From Leptospiraceae bacterium (GTDB taxonomy: Bacteria; Spirochaetota; Leptospiria; Leptospirales; Leptospiraceae): a stretch of DNA of 49,953 nt. The stretch spans positions 1 to 49,953 of the forward strand of contig JAIXRB010000105.1 in the NCBI GenBank assembly GCA_027485405.1, read 5' to 3'. Within the stretch, counting starts at the first letter, position 1. The number at the start of each line of letters is the position of its first letter. The notes under the pieces are model-generated. The model was given only the letters and a program-made list of their open reading frames with translations, did not search any database and was not told the DNA's origin. Below, piece after piece: positions 24,685-33,996 of the stretch. A program made the translations under genes and the position numbers.

Positions 24685-27600
24685 TCCAGAAACTTATAGA
24701 TTCCGTTTTAAAATTCAGAGTTTCTACTTTAATAGCAACTCTAGTTGCATTTTTGTTTGGTGTTTGGGCTTGGATTGACATTCGTAAAGAAGCGTATTCC
24801 GATATAGCCGACACCCAAGTTCGTTTAATAGCAAAATTTCCAGGTAAGGCGGCAGTCGAAGTCGAAGAACGAATTACATTGCCTATTGAAAGAGTTTTGA
24901 ACGCGATCCCAAATGTGGTGGTTCGTCGTTCCAGAACCATCAATGGTTTGGTTGTTTTCCAATTTGTATTCGAAGAAGGCACGGATGACTATTTTGCTCG
25001 GATGCGCTTATTAGAAAGAGTGCGAGATGCCGATATCCCTGAAGAAGTTCAACCAACATTAGGTCCCATGAGTTCTCCGGTCGGTGAGATCTATCGATAT
25101 GTTCTCGAATCTTCGGGAAATCATACGCCTATGGAATTGCGAACTATCCAAGATTGGATTGTTATGCCAAAGCTTTTACAGATTCCGGGTATCGCGGACG
25201 TTGTTACTTTTGGAGGCTTACCTAAGCAGTACCATGTAGTAACCTCACCGGATAAGCTAGTTCGCTACAAATTGACTATTTCGGACGTCATCACAGCAAT
25301 CCAAGAGAACAATTCCAATACAGGTGGGAATTTGCTTTTACAGGGAGAGCAAGGTTTCCCCATTCGTTCGATAGGTGCTATTCGAGATCCTCGTCATATA
25401 GAGAATATAGTTCTAAAAACAGTAAACGGAGTTCCTGTATTTATTCGGGATATTGGAACCATTGAGGTTTCTCACCCCATTCCATCAGGGGTTCTGGGTT
25501 ATACTGTCCAAAATGATGAAGAAGGCTACATAGATGTAGATTCTTCCGTACAAGGATTGATTGCAATGAGGAGATGGACGGATCCCAATATTATGGGGGA
25601 TCGGATCCGAAATAAGGTAAAAGAAATCAATGAAAACTACATGCCAAAAGGAGTAGTTATTCGAAACACATATGATCGAAGTGACCTAGTAAATTACACT
25701 TTAAGGACGATTGGAAAAACTCTCATTGAGGGTATATGTGTTGTTAGCTTAGTATTAATATTTTTTATTGGAAGCATAAAGGCATCGCTTGTGGTTGTGG
25801 CAACAATTCCATTTGCTATGTTGTTTGCTTTCCTTTTGATGAATTTAACAGGAATACCTGCGAGCTTGCTGTCGCTAGGTGCGATTGATTTCGGAATTAT
25901 TGTAGATGGGGCTGTGATCATGGTGGAAAACATCATGCGCAGGTATAGGGATGCGACTCCGCAAGAGAAACAAAAGGGTCTTTTAAAACTAACAAGTGAA
26001 GCGGGAGGTGAGGTTGGAACAGAAATCATTTTTTCAATAGCCATCATTATCTTAGCTTATCTTCCTATTTTTTCTTTCGAAAGAATCGAAGGGAGATTGT
26101 TTAAACCAATGGCTTTCACTATCTCTTTTGCAATCTTAGGTGCTTTGATATTTGCGATGACTGCTATCCCCGTGATCATGTCCATCATCTATAAAAAGTT
26201 TTTAACAGCCGAAAACCCGGAACCTATTGAATGGCACAATCCCTTTTATGCTTGGTTAGAGGTTCGATACGCAAGACTAATTGCATGGCTCGTAAATCGT
26301 TCAAGCAAAGTTGTAAAGTATTGCTTTTCTGTCGTAACAGCACTTCTGTTAATTGGCGGATATAGTTTGGGATCTGAATTCCTCCCAGAGATGGATGAGG
26401 GGGGTTTCAATTTGAGGATCTTTTTCCCAGTTGGTATTTCTTTGCCAGAAAGTCAAAAATTCATTCCTAAAATTCGAGAAATCATCGGGAAGAATGAGCA
26501 AGTTTCAGTAATTATATCGCAACTCGGTCGAAATGACGATGGAACAGATCCCCTTCCACCCAATCGATTAGAAGTTTTAGTTGGTCTGAAGGATTATAGT
26601 AAGTGGACAGAGCATATAACTAAACAGCAGTTGTTGTTGCGTATGAAAAACGATTTAGAAGCGGGAATCCCTGGAGCTCGGATCAGCTTTTCGCAACCAA
26701 TCATGGACAACCTCTCAGAAGCTATCATGGGTACTATTGCTGACTTAGCGGTTTTTGTTTCTGGTCAGGATTTGAAAATCATGCGAGGAATTGCAAACGA
26801 AGTCTTAGATATAGTTAAAGAAATGAAAGGAGCCAGTGAATTTGGTATCGAACAAGAAGCTGATAGCGCTCAATTGACCATTACCATCGACAGGGAAGAG
26901 GCGGCAAGGTATGGAATCAATGTAAAAGATATCCAGGACATGGTCGAGGCGGCAATCGGTATGAAGCGGATTAGCACGCTATACGAAGGACCGTCGGATA
27001 ATCCTCCAAAAACGCCCGCTAGGTTTGGTATCGTGGTTCGATTTTCTAAAGAATACAGAGCTACAAAGCAAGCAATTGAAAATATGCCAATCATCTCTCC
27101 TAAGGGAGAGAGGATTCCTTTGAGTGCCGTTGCCGATATACGTGAGATTGATGGGCCGACTATGATTTTTCGACAGGAGGGTAGAAGGGTCGTGACTGTC
27201 CGGACAAATATCAGGGGCCGCGATCAAGGGGGTTTTGTTGCGGAACTGCAAAAGAAAGTTAAGGAAAAAGTCAAATTGCCAGACGGATATGAAATCCGAT
27301 TTGGTGGACAATACGAAAACTTAGCAAGAGTTGGAAAGCGTCTTGTTCAAGTAATCCCCTTAACGATCGGAATTATCTTTGGTGTTTTGTATCTTCTGTA
27401 TCGCAATTTAAAATACGTGTATGTTGCTTTGGCTTGTATTCCATTGAGTTTAGTGGGAGGAATTTATGCTCTTTTGTTTAGGGGATATTACTTTAACGTT
27501 TCAGGTGGTGTAGGTTTCATTTCTTTGTTTGGAATTGCAACCATGTCAGGAGTGTTATTTGTCTCGCGAACGAATCATTTACTTCGAGATGAACCTTTCC

Positions 27601-27971
27601 TAAGTGTAAAAGATGCAGTAGAAAAGGCGGCAGTTATCCAACTCCGCCCAATGCTAATGACAATGCTTCTGGCTCTTTTGGGTTTAATTCCTGCTACTTT
27701 GGGGACAGGGGTTGGTTCTGATGTTCAGAGACCACTCGCAACCGTGATTGTCGGTGGTTTGTTTTCTGCATTGATACTGGTTTTGACTGTCATGCCGAGT
27801 CTATATCTTGTGATAGTTGGAGAAAGAAAAAATCCTCTTCCGGAAGCTCCCGATAAAGAAGACTTTGCAACGGGAGTCTCTCCAACTGCGCTATCTTTAG
27901 AGCCTATAATGGACGAGTTTCCTGAGACAAGACCAAAGATACTTAGAAAGCCTAGGGCAAAGAAAAGCTGA
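24681..27971 (+). CDS. czcA: Heavy-metal efflux RND pump (CzcA-like)
   Basis: 1096 residues. TM1 is at about 15-32, two large periplasmic loops lie at about 35-335 and 560-870, and there are twelve expected membrane helices. TM4 carries the HME-RND motif DFGIIVDGAVIMVEN with D403, D409 and E416, matching the D-D-E proton relay of CzcA/CusA. Other landmarks are MPEMDEGG-like FLPEMDEGGFNLR and the RPMLMTMLLALLGLIPA stretch in the C-terminal half. A short charged tail (about 1050-1096) follows the last helix. The protein pumps divalent or monovalent metal cations with proton exchange. Which metal cannot be judged safely from sequence alone. Confidence 0.95.
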   Translation: MIQKLIDSVLKFRVSTLIATLVAFLFGVWAWIDIRKEAYSDIADTQVRLIAKFPGKAAVEVEERITLPIERVLNAIPNVVVRRSRTINGLVVFQFVFEEGTDDYFARMRLLERVRDADIPEEVQPTLGPMSSPVGEIYRYVLESSGNHTPMELRTIQDWIVMPKLLQIPGIADVVTFGGLPKQYHVVTSPDKLVRYKLTISDVITAIQENNSNTGGNLLLQGEQGFPIRSIGAIRDPRHIENIVLKTVNGVPVFIRDIGTIEVSHPIPSGVLGYTVQNDEEGYIDVDSSVQGLIAMRRWTDPNIMGDRIRNKVKEINENYMPKGVVIRNTYDRSDLVNYTLRTIGKTLIEGICVVSLVLIFFIGSIKASLVVVATIPFAMLFAFLLMNLTGIPASLLSLGAIDFGIIVDGAVIMVENIMRRYRDATPQEKQKGLLKLTSEAGGEVGTEIIFSIAIIILAYLPIFSFERIEGRLFKPMAFTISFAILGALIFAMTAIPVIMSIIYKKFLTAENPEPIEWHNPFYAWLEVRYARLIAWLVNRSSKVVKYCFSVVTALLLIGGYSLGSEFLPEMDEGGFNLRIFFPVGISLPESQKFIPKIREIIGKNEQVSVIISQLGRNDDGTDPLPPNRLEVLVGLKDYSKWTEHITKQQLLLRMKNDLEAGIPGARISFSQPIMDNLSEAIMGTIADLAVFVSGQDLKIMRGIANEVLDIVKEMKGASEFGIEQEADSAQLTITIDREEAARYGINVKDIQDMVEAAIGMKRISTLYEGPSDNPPKTPARFGIVVRFSKEYRATKQAIENMPIISPKGERIPLSAVADIREIDGPTMIFRQEGRRVVTVRTNIRGRDQGGFVAELQKKVKEKVKLPDGYEIRFGGQYENLARVGKRLVQVIPLTIGIIFGVLYLLYRNLKYVYVALACIPLSLVGGIYALLFRGYYFNVSGGVGFISLFGIATMSGVLFVSRTNHLLRDEPFLSVKDAVEKAAVIQLRPMLMTMLLALLGLIPATLGTGVGSDVQRPLATVIVGGLFSALILVLTVMPSLYLVIVGERKNPLPEAPDKEDFATGVSPTALSLEPIMDEFPETRPKILRKPRAKKS

Positions 27972-28000
27972 AAGATAATTTTATCCTATAAATAGTCTCA

Positions 28001-28741
28001 ATGGTGAATTTTTTCAAAAAGATTATCCCGAAACTCAGATTCTTAAAGCGTATAGCTAAGTTTTTAATGAATCATAAGCGAGTGTCTTTGGGAAAAAAGT
28101 ACCTATTGGGTGAAGGCATTGAAATTGGAGCCCTCCACAATCCCCTCAAACTTGCTTCGGAAAAAGCTAAGGTAAGATATATGGACCATTTTCCTGAGGA
28201 CGAACTGAGAGCCCATTATCCAGAGTTAAATGGCCATAAGTTTTATGTAGATTTCGTAGATAATGGAGAGAGTTTAAAAACAGTATCTGAAAACTCAATT
28301 GATTTCATCATTGCTAACCACATGATTGAACACTGCCGAGATCCTATCGGAACTATTTACAATCATTTAACAAAACTGAAAACGGGAGGTATCCTTTACT
28401 ACGCCATTCCAGACAAACGATACACATTTGATTCAAAGCGTGAATTGACAACTTTTCAGCATTTGGTGGGAGATTACCGCGGAATGAATGACGATTTTCC
28501 TCATTTTAAAGAATGGGTTCAATTCAGTGAAAGTTCTGGCTTAACAGAGAATCTGGAAATAGAAAAAAGATCTAGGTTATTGATGGATTCTCAGTATAGC
28601 ATACATTATCACGTTTGGACGGCTCAATCTTTCAAAGATTTCTTAACTGAACTTGCTTCATTCCCTGGCGGAAAGCGATTCCAGTTGATTTGCTTAAAGA
28701 GAAACTTTGTGGAGTTCATCGCAGTTTTGAAGAAGCTTTGA
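28001..28741 (+). CDS. Class I SAM-dependent methyltransferase
   Basis: 246 residues. A short basic N-terminus is followed by GEGIEIGALHNPLKLASEKAKVRYMDHF, the SAM-binding first strand and loop. A Methyltransf_11-like core follows, with SIDFIIANHMIEHCRDPIGTIYNHLTKLKTGGILYYAIPDKRYTF split over about 96-140. The C-terminal part (150-246) is variable and may set the substrate. Relatives often sit in surface polysaccharide clusters, but no such cluster is here. It lies 29 bases after czcA and could be co-transcribed or independent. The substrate is unknown. Confidence 0.85.
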   Translation: MVNFFKKIIPKLRFLKRIAKFLMNHKRVSLGKKYLLGEGIEIGALHNPLKLASEKAKVRYMDHFPEDELRAHYPELNGHKFYVDFVDNGESLKTVSENSIDFIIANHMIEHCRDPIGTIYNHLTKLKTGGILYYAIPDKRYTFDSKRELTTFQHLVGDYRGMNDDFPHFKEWVQFSESSGLTENLEIEKRSRLLMDSQYSIHYHVWTAQSFKDFLTELASFPGGKRFQLICLKRNFVEFIAVLKKL

Positions 28742-28873
28742 TCTTGAGCTAAGGACGTTTCGCACGATTTTTATTAAAATGTAACAAAAAGTTTCAAGTC
28801 TTAAGGACATAATGTACAGGTTTTCATTTTTTTTTTATTGCTTTGTAAAAAAAACCCTTCGAAAGTATCTGTC

Positions 28874-30784
28874 ATGCTCTCGTTATCCAACATAGACCTG
28901 ACCAAAAGAATTTCGATCCTTCCGATGCCGTTCCTAGGCGTTATTTTGCTTCTATTCTATTTGTTTGTAGATACTAAGAATGAGAGTTTAGATTTTTCAC
29001 GAAAAGAGATTATTGGAACCGAAGCTATCGCCAAATCTTTGAAAGTCTCTCAAATTCAGAAATGGTCTTTAGACGAAACTGTAAAAAAGCAAATTCCATC
29101 TTTAGTTCTTGGTTTGTTCCAAGAGGCTTCACAGTTTAGTTCTTGGGAGGATGTTATTCGAGAAATCGGAGACACATCAAATCTCATACTGGATCCAGAT
29201 TTAGATTCATTTTATATGATGGAAACAACTGTGGTCAGTTATCCAAGTAGAATTACCATTTTAAAAGAAATAGAGTCTTCTCTTACGAAGTTTAAAATTG
29301 CGGACTCTGAAAACAAGAAACTCCAAATTGAATCTGATATTCTAGGTAAATTTTCTCGTTTGCAATCCAATTCAAAGTCAATAGAAAGTTCAATAAAGAA
29401 AATTTGCAGGTTTTCACCCGAATATTCTGAGTCACTCTGCAACCCTTTGCTTGAGTACGAAACTAGCTTTCAAAGTTGGATCAGCATTGCCGAAGAAAAG
29501 GGACCAAGTGAGAAGAATTTAGAATCAGCCATAAATGACAAAGTAGCTGAAAGTTTAGCAAACATAGTAAAAACGAATTCGTCTTTAGAACTGGCTCTTC
29601 AAAAGAGAGTCAGCAATTTGGAATTTCAGCTTTATGGAAGTGTTTTTCTACTTAGCATAATGTTGGTAATATTTTCAATCTTTGTTTTTATGCTCATTCG
29701 CAGTATCACAAAACCATTGCTACAGATAAATGAAAAAATGGGATATGTGACTAAGGAACAAAGAATTGATTTAACCATAAAAATGGATCTCTTCGGAAAA
29801 AATGAACTGACTGATATTTCGTCAGAATTTCAATCTCTGATAGATATTCTTAATGGAGTAGTAAACGAAATCAATAGTACTACAAAAGAATTGCGACAAA
29901 TTTCTGAAAACTCAAATGAGGCATCCAGCGGACTTTCTAGATCAGCGACTTTGTTTGCTTCGAATTCCGAACAGGCTTCTGCGGCAATCAATGAATTATT
30001 TGCTTCTTATTCTAATGTAAGGGATTCTATCAGTTCTGTTAACAGAAGTGTTCAAAAATCAGTATCAGAGATGGAATTTGTAAACGAAGCCATTGAAACG
30101 GTAGCTTTTTCTATGGAAGAGGGATTGAAAACTGGAAAGGAAGGAGTAGAGCAAAGCGATGCTTGCATTCGGCAAATCAACCTAATGAAGAAGTATCAAG
30201 ATGAAATTGCAAAATTAAGCGGAGAAATTTCAGGGATAGTTACTATCATAAAAGAAATTGCCGAACAAACCAATTTATTGTCTTTAAATGCATCGATCGA
30301 AGCGGCCCGAGCCGGTGAGCATGGTAAAGGTTTTGCTATCGTAGCACAGGAAATTTCAAAATTATCCGAAAAAACAAATGAGAGCGTAAAACAAATCAAA
30401 GACTTAATTTTAAAAACTAAAGATGCTGTAAGTTTCTCTGTTATGCAGGTCGTAACAACCGAAACGGAGATTCTAAATTTAAGTAAGAAAGTTCAATCGA
30501 TACATGATAAACAAGACGAATTGAAGCTAAATTTGAAAGAACAGGCTCGAATTATAGTCGAATCTTCTAAAAGTATCAAGAAAATCCAGGAGTTTACTGA
30601 AAGCTTAGATTTATCTGCTGAAGAACAAACGCGCGCTACTGAAGAAATCAAAATTGGAATTGATTCGGTTTCAATGGATGCTCAGTATTTGGCAACTTTA
30701 GCAAATGATTTCGAAATAATGAGTGAAAATAGTCTAAAAGTTTCAAATCGGCTTACGAATGCAATAGGACAATTCAGAGTTTAA
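28874..30784 (+). CDS. Methyl-accepting chemotaxis protein
   Basis: About 636 residues from ATG at 28874. (The frame extends to TTG 28838, but that adds a basic stretch before a good transmembrane start.) TM1 is about 10-32, the helical periplasmic sensor about 33-250, and TM2 about 253-280. A HAMP domain (about 275-335) leads to the methyl-accepting coiled coil, whose tip EQTNLLSLNASIEAARAGEH lies at about 462-482. It ends in GQFRV without a CheR-type pentapeptide, unlike the receptor at 7656. It is unlinked to other che genes and so is probably a satellite receptor of the array. The 130-base gap upstream contains no promoter that I can call. Confidence 0.93.
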   Translation: MLSLSNIDLTKRISILPMPFLGVILLLFYLFVDTKNESLDFSRKEIIGTEAIAKSLKVSQIQKWSLDETVKKQIPSLVLGLFQEASQFSSWEDVIREIGDTSNLILDPDLDSFYMMETTVVSYPSRITILKEIESSLTKFKIADSENKKLQIESDILGKFSRLQSNSKSIESSIKKICRFSPEYSESLCNPLLEYETSFQSWISIAEEKGPSEKNLESAINDKVAESLANIVKTNSSLELALQKRVSNLEFQLYGSVFLLSIMLVIFSIFVFMLIRSITKPLLQINEKMGYVTKEQRIDLTIKMDLFGKNELTDISSEFQSLIDILNGVVNEINSTTKELRQISENSNEASSGLSRSATLFASNSEQASAAINELFASYSNVRDSISSVNRSVQKSVSEMEFVNEAIETVAFSMEEGLKTGKEGVEQSDACIRQINLMKKYQDEIAKLSGEISGIVTIIKEIAEQTNLLSLNASIEAARAGEHGKGFAIVAQEISKLSEKTNESVKQIKDLILKTKDAVSFSVMQVVTTETEILNLSKKVQSIHDKQDELKLNLKEQARIIVESSKSIKKIQEFTESLDLSAEEQTRATEEIKIGIDSVSMDAQYLATLANDFEIMSENSLKVSNRLTNAIGQFRV

Positions 30785-30921
30785 CTAGAAACTTAGGGAA
30801 AGACAACCCCAAAAATCGATTTAATATTCTTTTGTTCTGGCCTACTCCGCCGAAAAAATCTAAATCTAGTAGCAAGAAACAATAAATTCTAAAATTTTTG
30901 TGAGCTCGAGTCCGAAAAAAA

Positions 30922-30957
30922 GCTGGATTAAAACAGGGAATAATTCGTAAATCCAGC
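30922..30957. repeat. Inverted repeat directly before a start codon
   Basis: GCTGGATT (30922-30929) and AATCCAGC (30950-30957) are perfect complements around a 20-base loop. The second arm ends four bases before the ATG at 30962, which has no SD at normal distance. The loop contains AGGGA. It may be an RNA hairpin that influences translation, or an operator. Confidence 0.5.
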
Positions 30958-30961
30958 CACA

Positions 30962-31450
30962 ATGGTGTTTTTTAAGCGGAACCTTGTACCAAACGTAGCG
31001 TTTTTTACGGGATTTTTGCTATGCTTAGTCCAGTGTGCTTCACTCGCTATCGTAGAAAAAATTACGGTCAAATCACGTGACGATGATGGGCGCGAAGTTT
31101 TGCAGATTCGAAGGGAAATCCTTCAAAACAACGTAGGCAGTTATGTCAGCAAATCAGATATTTCTTATCCGACTAAATCTTACAATAACTACACGGCTCC
31201 GTCTTATATAACAACTATCTGTTTAGAATCTGACGGGTCTTGTCAGAGACTAAAAAACCTCAGAGGAGAGTACTTTCTTCAAAATCTTTACGTGGGCGTG
31301 TTCTTTGCAACTCCGGTTGTATTATATGCTACATGGGACTTTGCTTTCAGCACGTATGTAACACATGCCTATCCAGGTATAGTTGATCCCACAAAGGGAA
31401 ATCTAAAAAAAGCCCTCTTGGATCCTAATTCAAAGGCGAATCAAAAATGA
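30962..31450 (+). CDS. Putative lipoprotein, unknown function
   Basis: 162 residues. The signal peptide ends with LCLVQC, a spirochaete-style lipobox, predicting lipidation at Cys25. The mature part has a charged region (KSRDDDGREVLQIRREIL), a Ser/Tyr/Thr-rich region with two Cys (ICLESDGSC), and a hydrophobic stretch (FATPVVLYATWDFAF). The tail is Lys/Asn-rich. I recognise no family. It overlaps the next lipoprotein gene by four bases, so they are a translationally coupled pair and may act together. Confidence 0.8.
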   Translation: MVFFKRNLVPNVAFFTGFLLCLVQCASLAIVEKITVKSRDDDGREVLQIRREILQNNVGSYVSKSDISYPTKSYNNYTAPSYITTICLESDGSCQRLKNLRGEYFLQNLYVGVFFATPVVLYATWDFAFSTYVTHAYPGIVDPTKGNLKKALLDPNSKANQK

Positions 31451-31872
31451 ATTTAAATTTTCCGATTCGAATCAAGATCGGAGCCGCGCACCTTGCTTTT
31501 GTATTTATTTTCTTCGGTTTTTGCAGTTGTACAGATTTGATCCTGAATGCTTCATTGGACCAAGAACAGTTTCGCAAAGACTGTCAGCAATGTAAAAACT
31601 CTTATCGTTTAGCTTGCTTAGCTAGGGGATCATCCAATCCGAATGTTCCTCCTGGAGCAATTTCATGGAGACCAACCATTACCACGACGACTGTTAATAG
31701 TCGACCAGTAACAACTGTTGCACCGTATTCTAGTGGAGAGGTTTTAATAATTTGTGAAGTGGAAGGATCCTTGTTTTGCAATTCACAAAAAAGTTGTAAA
31801 AGAGTTTGGAAAACAGGAGGGGATAGTGAAGAAGAATCCTCCAGCTCTTCAAGTTCGAGTAGTTCTAATTAA
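31447..31872 (+). CDS. Small Cys-rich lipoprotein with polyserine tail
   Basis: 141 residues. The hydrophobic N-terminus ends FGFCSC, and either Cys could be lipidated (lipobox F-C-S-C or F-G-F-C). Further Cys pairs follow (DCQQCKNSYRLAC, ICEVEGSLFCNSQKSC), then an acidic stretch and ten consecutive serines before a final Asn. I recognise no family. ATGA overlap with the gene before it indicates a two-gene operon. The stop is three bases from the stop of the convergent gene at 31876. Confidence 0.8.
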   Translation: MNLNFPIRIKIGAAHLAFVFIFFGFCSCTDLILNASLDQEQFRKDCQQCKNSYRLACLARGSSNPNVPPGAISWRPTITTTTVNSRPVTTVAPYSSGEVLIICEVEGSLFCNSQKSCKRVWKTGGDSEEESSSSSSSSSSN

Positions 31873-31875
31873 AGG

Positions 31876-33858
31876 TTAAAGCGGTTTTCCCTTTCTTTTC
31901 GAAAAATATTCGTAACGTATAACTCCCGATTGATACAAATCCCAATTTTGGAAACCTAAAATACCAACTAATTCTAAACTTCGGTGAGATTCTACAGAAA
32001 CCCTTACCGTTTTTCCCAATCCCAAGGTTACACTTAAATTGGTAAACTTTCTAGGGTCAAAGAACTCTCGATTGTAAGGTGCTTCATGAATCCGTGTATA
32101 ACATCCCAAACGCAAACTGAAAAAACTACCGCATTCTCCCATGCTTACAATACCAAAACCAAAGCTTTGCCCAAATCCTTGAAAAGAATTGCTTACTAAT
32201 GAACTTACTTCAGAAGTCTTTCTCCAGCCACGACTGTATTCTTGATTGTATTCTGTTTTTCCGATACTGGTTCCAAAAACAAACGCCTCTGCTCCTACCT
32301 CCAATCCATCACCTGTCTTTACAATAAAAAGATCTGCTATCCCTAAACCTATATTTCCAATATAACGAGGAATTAGTAAACTGAAGTTACGAAGACTAAA
32401 GTCTAGATTTTTATCTTTATCCAATGACGATTGCACTTCTTTATATCTCTTTGACCATTCTGGTTTTTGAAATGGGGATTTTGAAATTATATCGAAAGCT
32501 TCATCTAGAGCATCTACAGAAGTGTCTCGATGCTTTCGAGAGGAAAGTACTCTTCCCAAGTCTTCTTCTAGCTGTGCTTGCAAGTCCTCTAACTCTGCAA
32601 TATCCAAAAGAGCATCTAACAAGTTGGATTCATAATCTTGCCCTGTTTTAAAAATGGCGAGTTTTCTCTGAACCAAAGCAAGCCTAGCTTCTGACCATTC
32701 CTTGCCGAAAGAAAGGGCAAATTCGTGACTGTCCATATAATGAATGATTTCTTTAATTTCTTCAAAAGCCTCGTAAAAGTCTTTCTTAGTAGCAAGAGCT
32801 ATGATTTGAAAATCTCGAAAAGATAAAATGGCGAGTTCAAGTTGTTTGATGCTGGAAAGAATGGCTTCTTTAGGTTCTGGGATTCTATCTTCTGATGGAG
32901 TTTCATTCCATTCTTTCAAAAGTTCAACGTAGGAATCTCGCATATCTTCCGCTTTTTCCAAAGTTAGGTTAGAATTTTTATCTATCTTGGCATTTAAATT
33001 ATCGATCTTGGTTTTCCATACTTGGGAAAGAGCGGCTTTTCTTCGCAGTTTGATATCTTCTACCAATTTAGGAGGTGGAGGGACTTTTGTTTTAGCCGTT
33101 TCTGAAATAGAATCCATCTTTTCTAAGATTGTTTTGTAAAGATTTGAAGCAACGTCGTAGGACTTTTCTTGGTATTTGCGATCAGCTTCAGGAAGATAGG
33201 TCTCAACTACCAAAAGCCAGTTGCTTCGGCGCCCGGCATCCGACAAAGAACCTAAGGCGAAAGATGTGGTTGGAAATACTACTGGTTTCATATCCAAAGG
33301 CTTGAGTGCGGGAAGGGCTGGGATTTTTTTTTCATCTAACACATAACTTGACAAAAGGAGACTTTTTCCTATCTCTCGCAAATAATAGTAAACTTGAAAA
33401 TCTCTAGCACGAATTGTTTTGGAAGAACGCGTTTCAAATTTATTCTGTGAATTCAGGGCAAGCAAACTGACTCGTATCTCATAAAAGTCTTGGTTCGTTG
33501 TAGCTTCTCCCATGATTAAAAACTCGGGTTTAAATACTGTTTCTACTCGGTTGAGCATGTCTTTGTTCTTTGAGTTTCCCATTTGCAATCCAATGCTAGT
33601 TTGCTTGAGAAGAGCGGCAAAACCGGCATCATCCAGAATTGTGTATTTGTTGGCACCTACTTCGAGAATTCCTTCCAACAAACCCGCATTTGCCTGACCT
33701 GCAATGGGCGAGGTCGAAGAAAATTGAATGCCTTGGATATAAAGCCTGGGAAGGCCAGAATCAGAAAAAATGGGAAAGGTGGGTTGAAAGAAGCTAAAAA
33801 ATAGCGTCAGAAGAGTCCAATAGTTTAAAGTAGGTAAGGAAAAAGATAGGCCCTTCAT
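31876..33858 (-). CDS. Large exported protein with coiled-coil centre, unknown function
   Basis: 660 residues. There is a signal peptide at about 1-33. Residues 37-170 form an alpha/beta domain with TILDDAGFAALLKQ and PEFLIMGEATTNQDFYEIRVSLLAL. Its layout recalls CsgG/LpoB-type secreted domains, but this is only a resemblance. Residues 220-480 are mostly charged helix and probably coiled coil. From about 490 the sequence turns Gly/aromatic-rich with short alternating strands (NIGLGIADLFIVKTGDGLEVGAEAFVFG, YTRIHEAPYNREF), suggesting a beta-rich C-terminal domain that could sit in or on the outer membrane. It is transcribed alone and convergent to the lipoprotein pair. No enzyme motif is seen. 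Confidence 0.85.
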   Translation of the reverse strand: MKGLSFSLPTLNYWTLLTLFFSFFQPTFPIFSDSGLPRLYIQGIQFSSTSPIAGQANAGLLEGILEVGANKYTILDDAGFAALLKQTSIGLQMGNSKNKDMLNRVETVFKPEFLIMGEATTNQDFYEIRVSLLALNSQNKFETRSSKTIRARDFQVYYYLREIGKSLLLSSYVLDEKKIPALPALKPLDMKPVVFPTTSFALGSLSDAGRRSNWLLVVETYLPEADRKYQEKSYDVASNLYKTILEKMDSISETAKTKVPPPPKLVEDIKLRRKAALSQVWKTKIDNLNAKIDKNSNLTLEKAEDMRDSYVELLKEWNETPSEDRIPEPKEAILSSIKQLELAILSFRDFQIIALATKKDFYEAFEEIKEIIHYMDSHEFALSFGKEWSEARLALVQRKLAIFKTGQDYESNLLDALLDIAELEDLQAQLEEDLGRVLSSRKHRDTSVDALDEAFDIISKSPFQKPEWSKRYKEVQSSLDKDKNLDFSLRNFSLLIPRYIGNIGLGIADLFIVKTGDGLEVGAEAFVFGTSIGKTEYNQEYSRGWRKTSEVSSLVSNSFQGFGQSFGFGIVSMGECGSFFSLRLGCYTRIHEAPYNREFFDPRKFTNLSVTLGLGKTVRVSVESHRSLELVGILGFQNWDLYQSGVIRYEYFSKRKGKPL

Positions 33859-33950
33859 TTTATCTAGATTGTAATTTTCCCATGAATCCGTGCATCAATT
33901 TTTAATACAGCTTGAACAAATCTTTCGAATTTTAACTTCTTAATTTCCAC

Positions 33951-33959
33951 TGTTATAAA
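33951..33959 (+). promoter_or_regulatory. Extended -10 promoter candidate for the SpoIIE-type phosphatase gene
   Basis: TG-T-TATAAA matches an extended -10 element (TGnTATAAT). The matching -35 position (33931-33936, TTTAAC) is poor. The start codon is 37 bases downstream. The region lies between divergent genes. Confidence 0.4.
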
Positions 33960-33996
33960 AATCTTGTACTTGTGTTGCTTTGCTTCTAACACTAGG

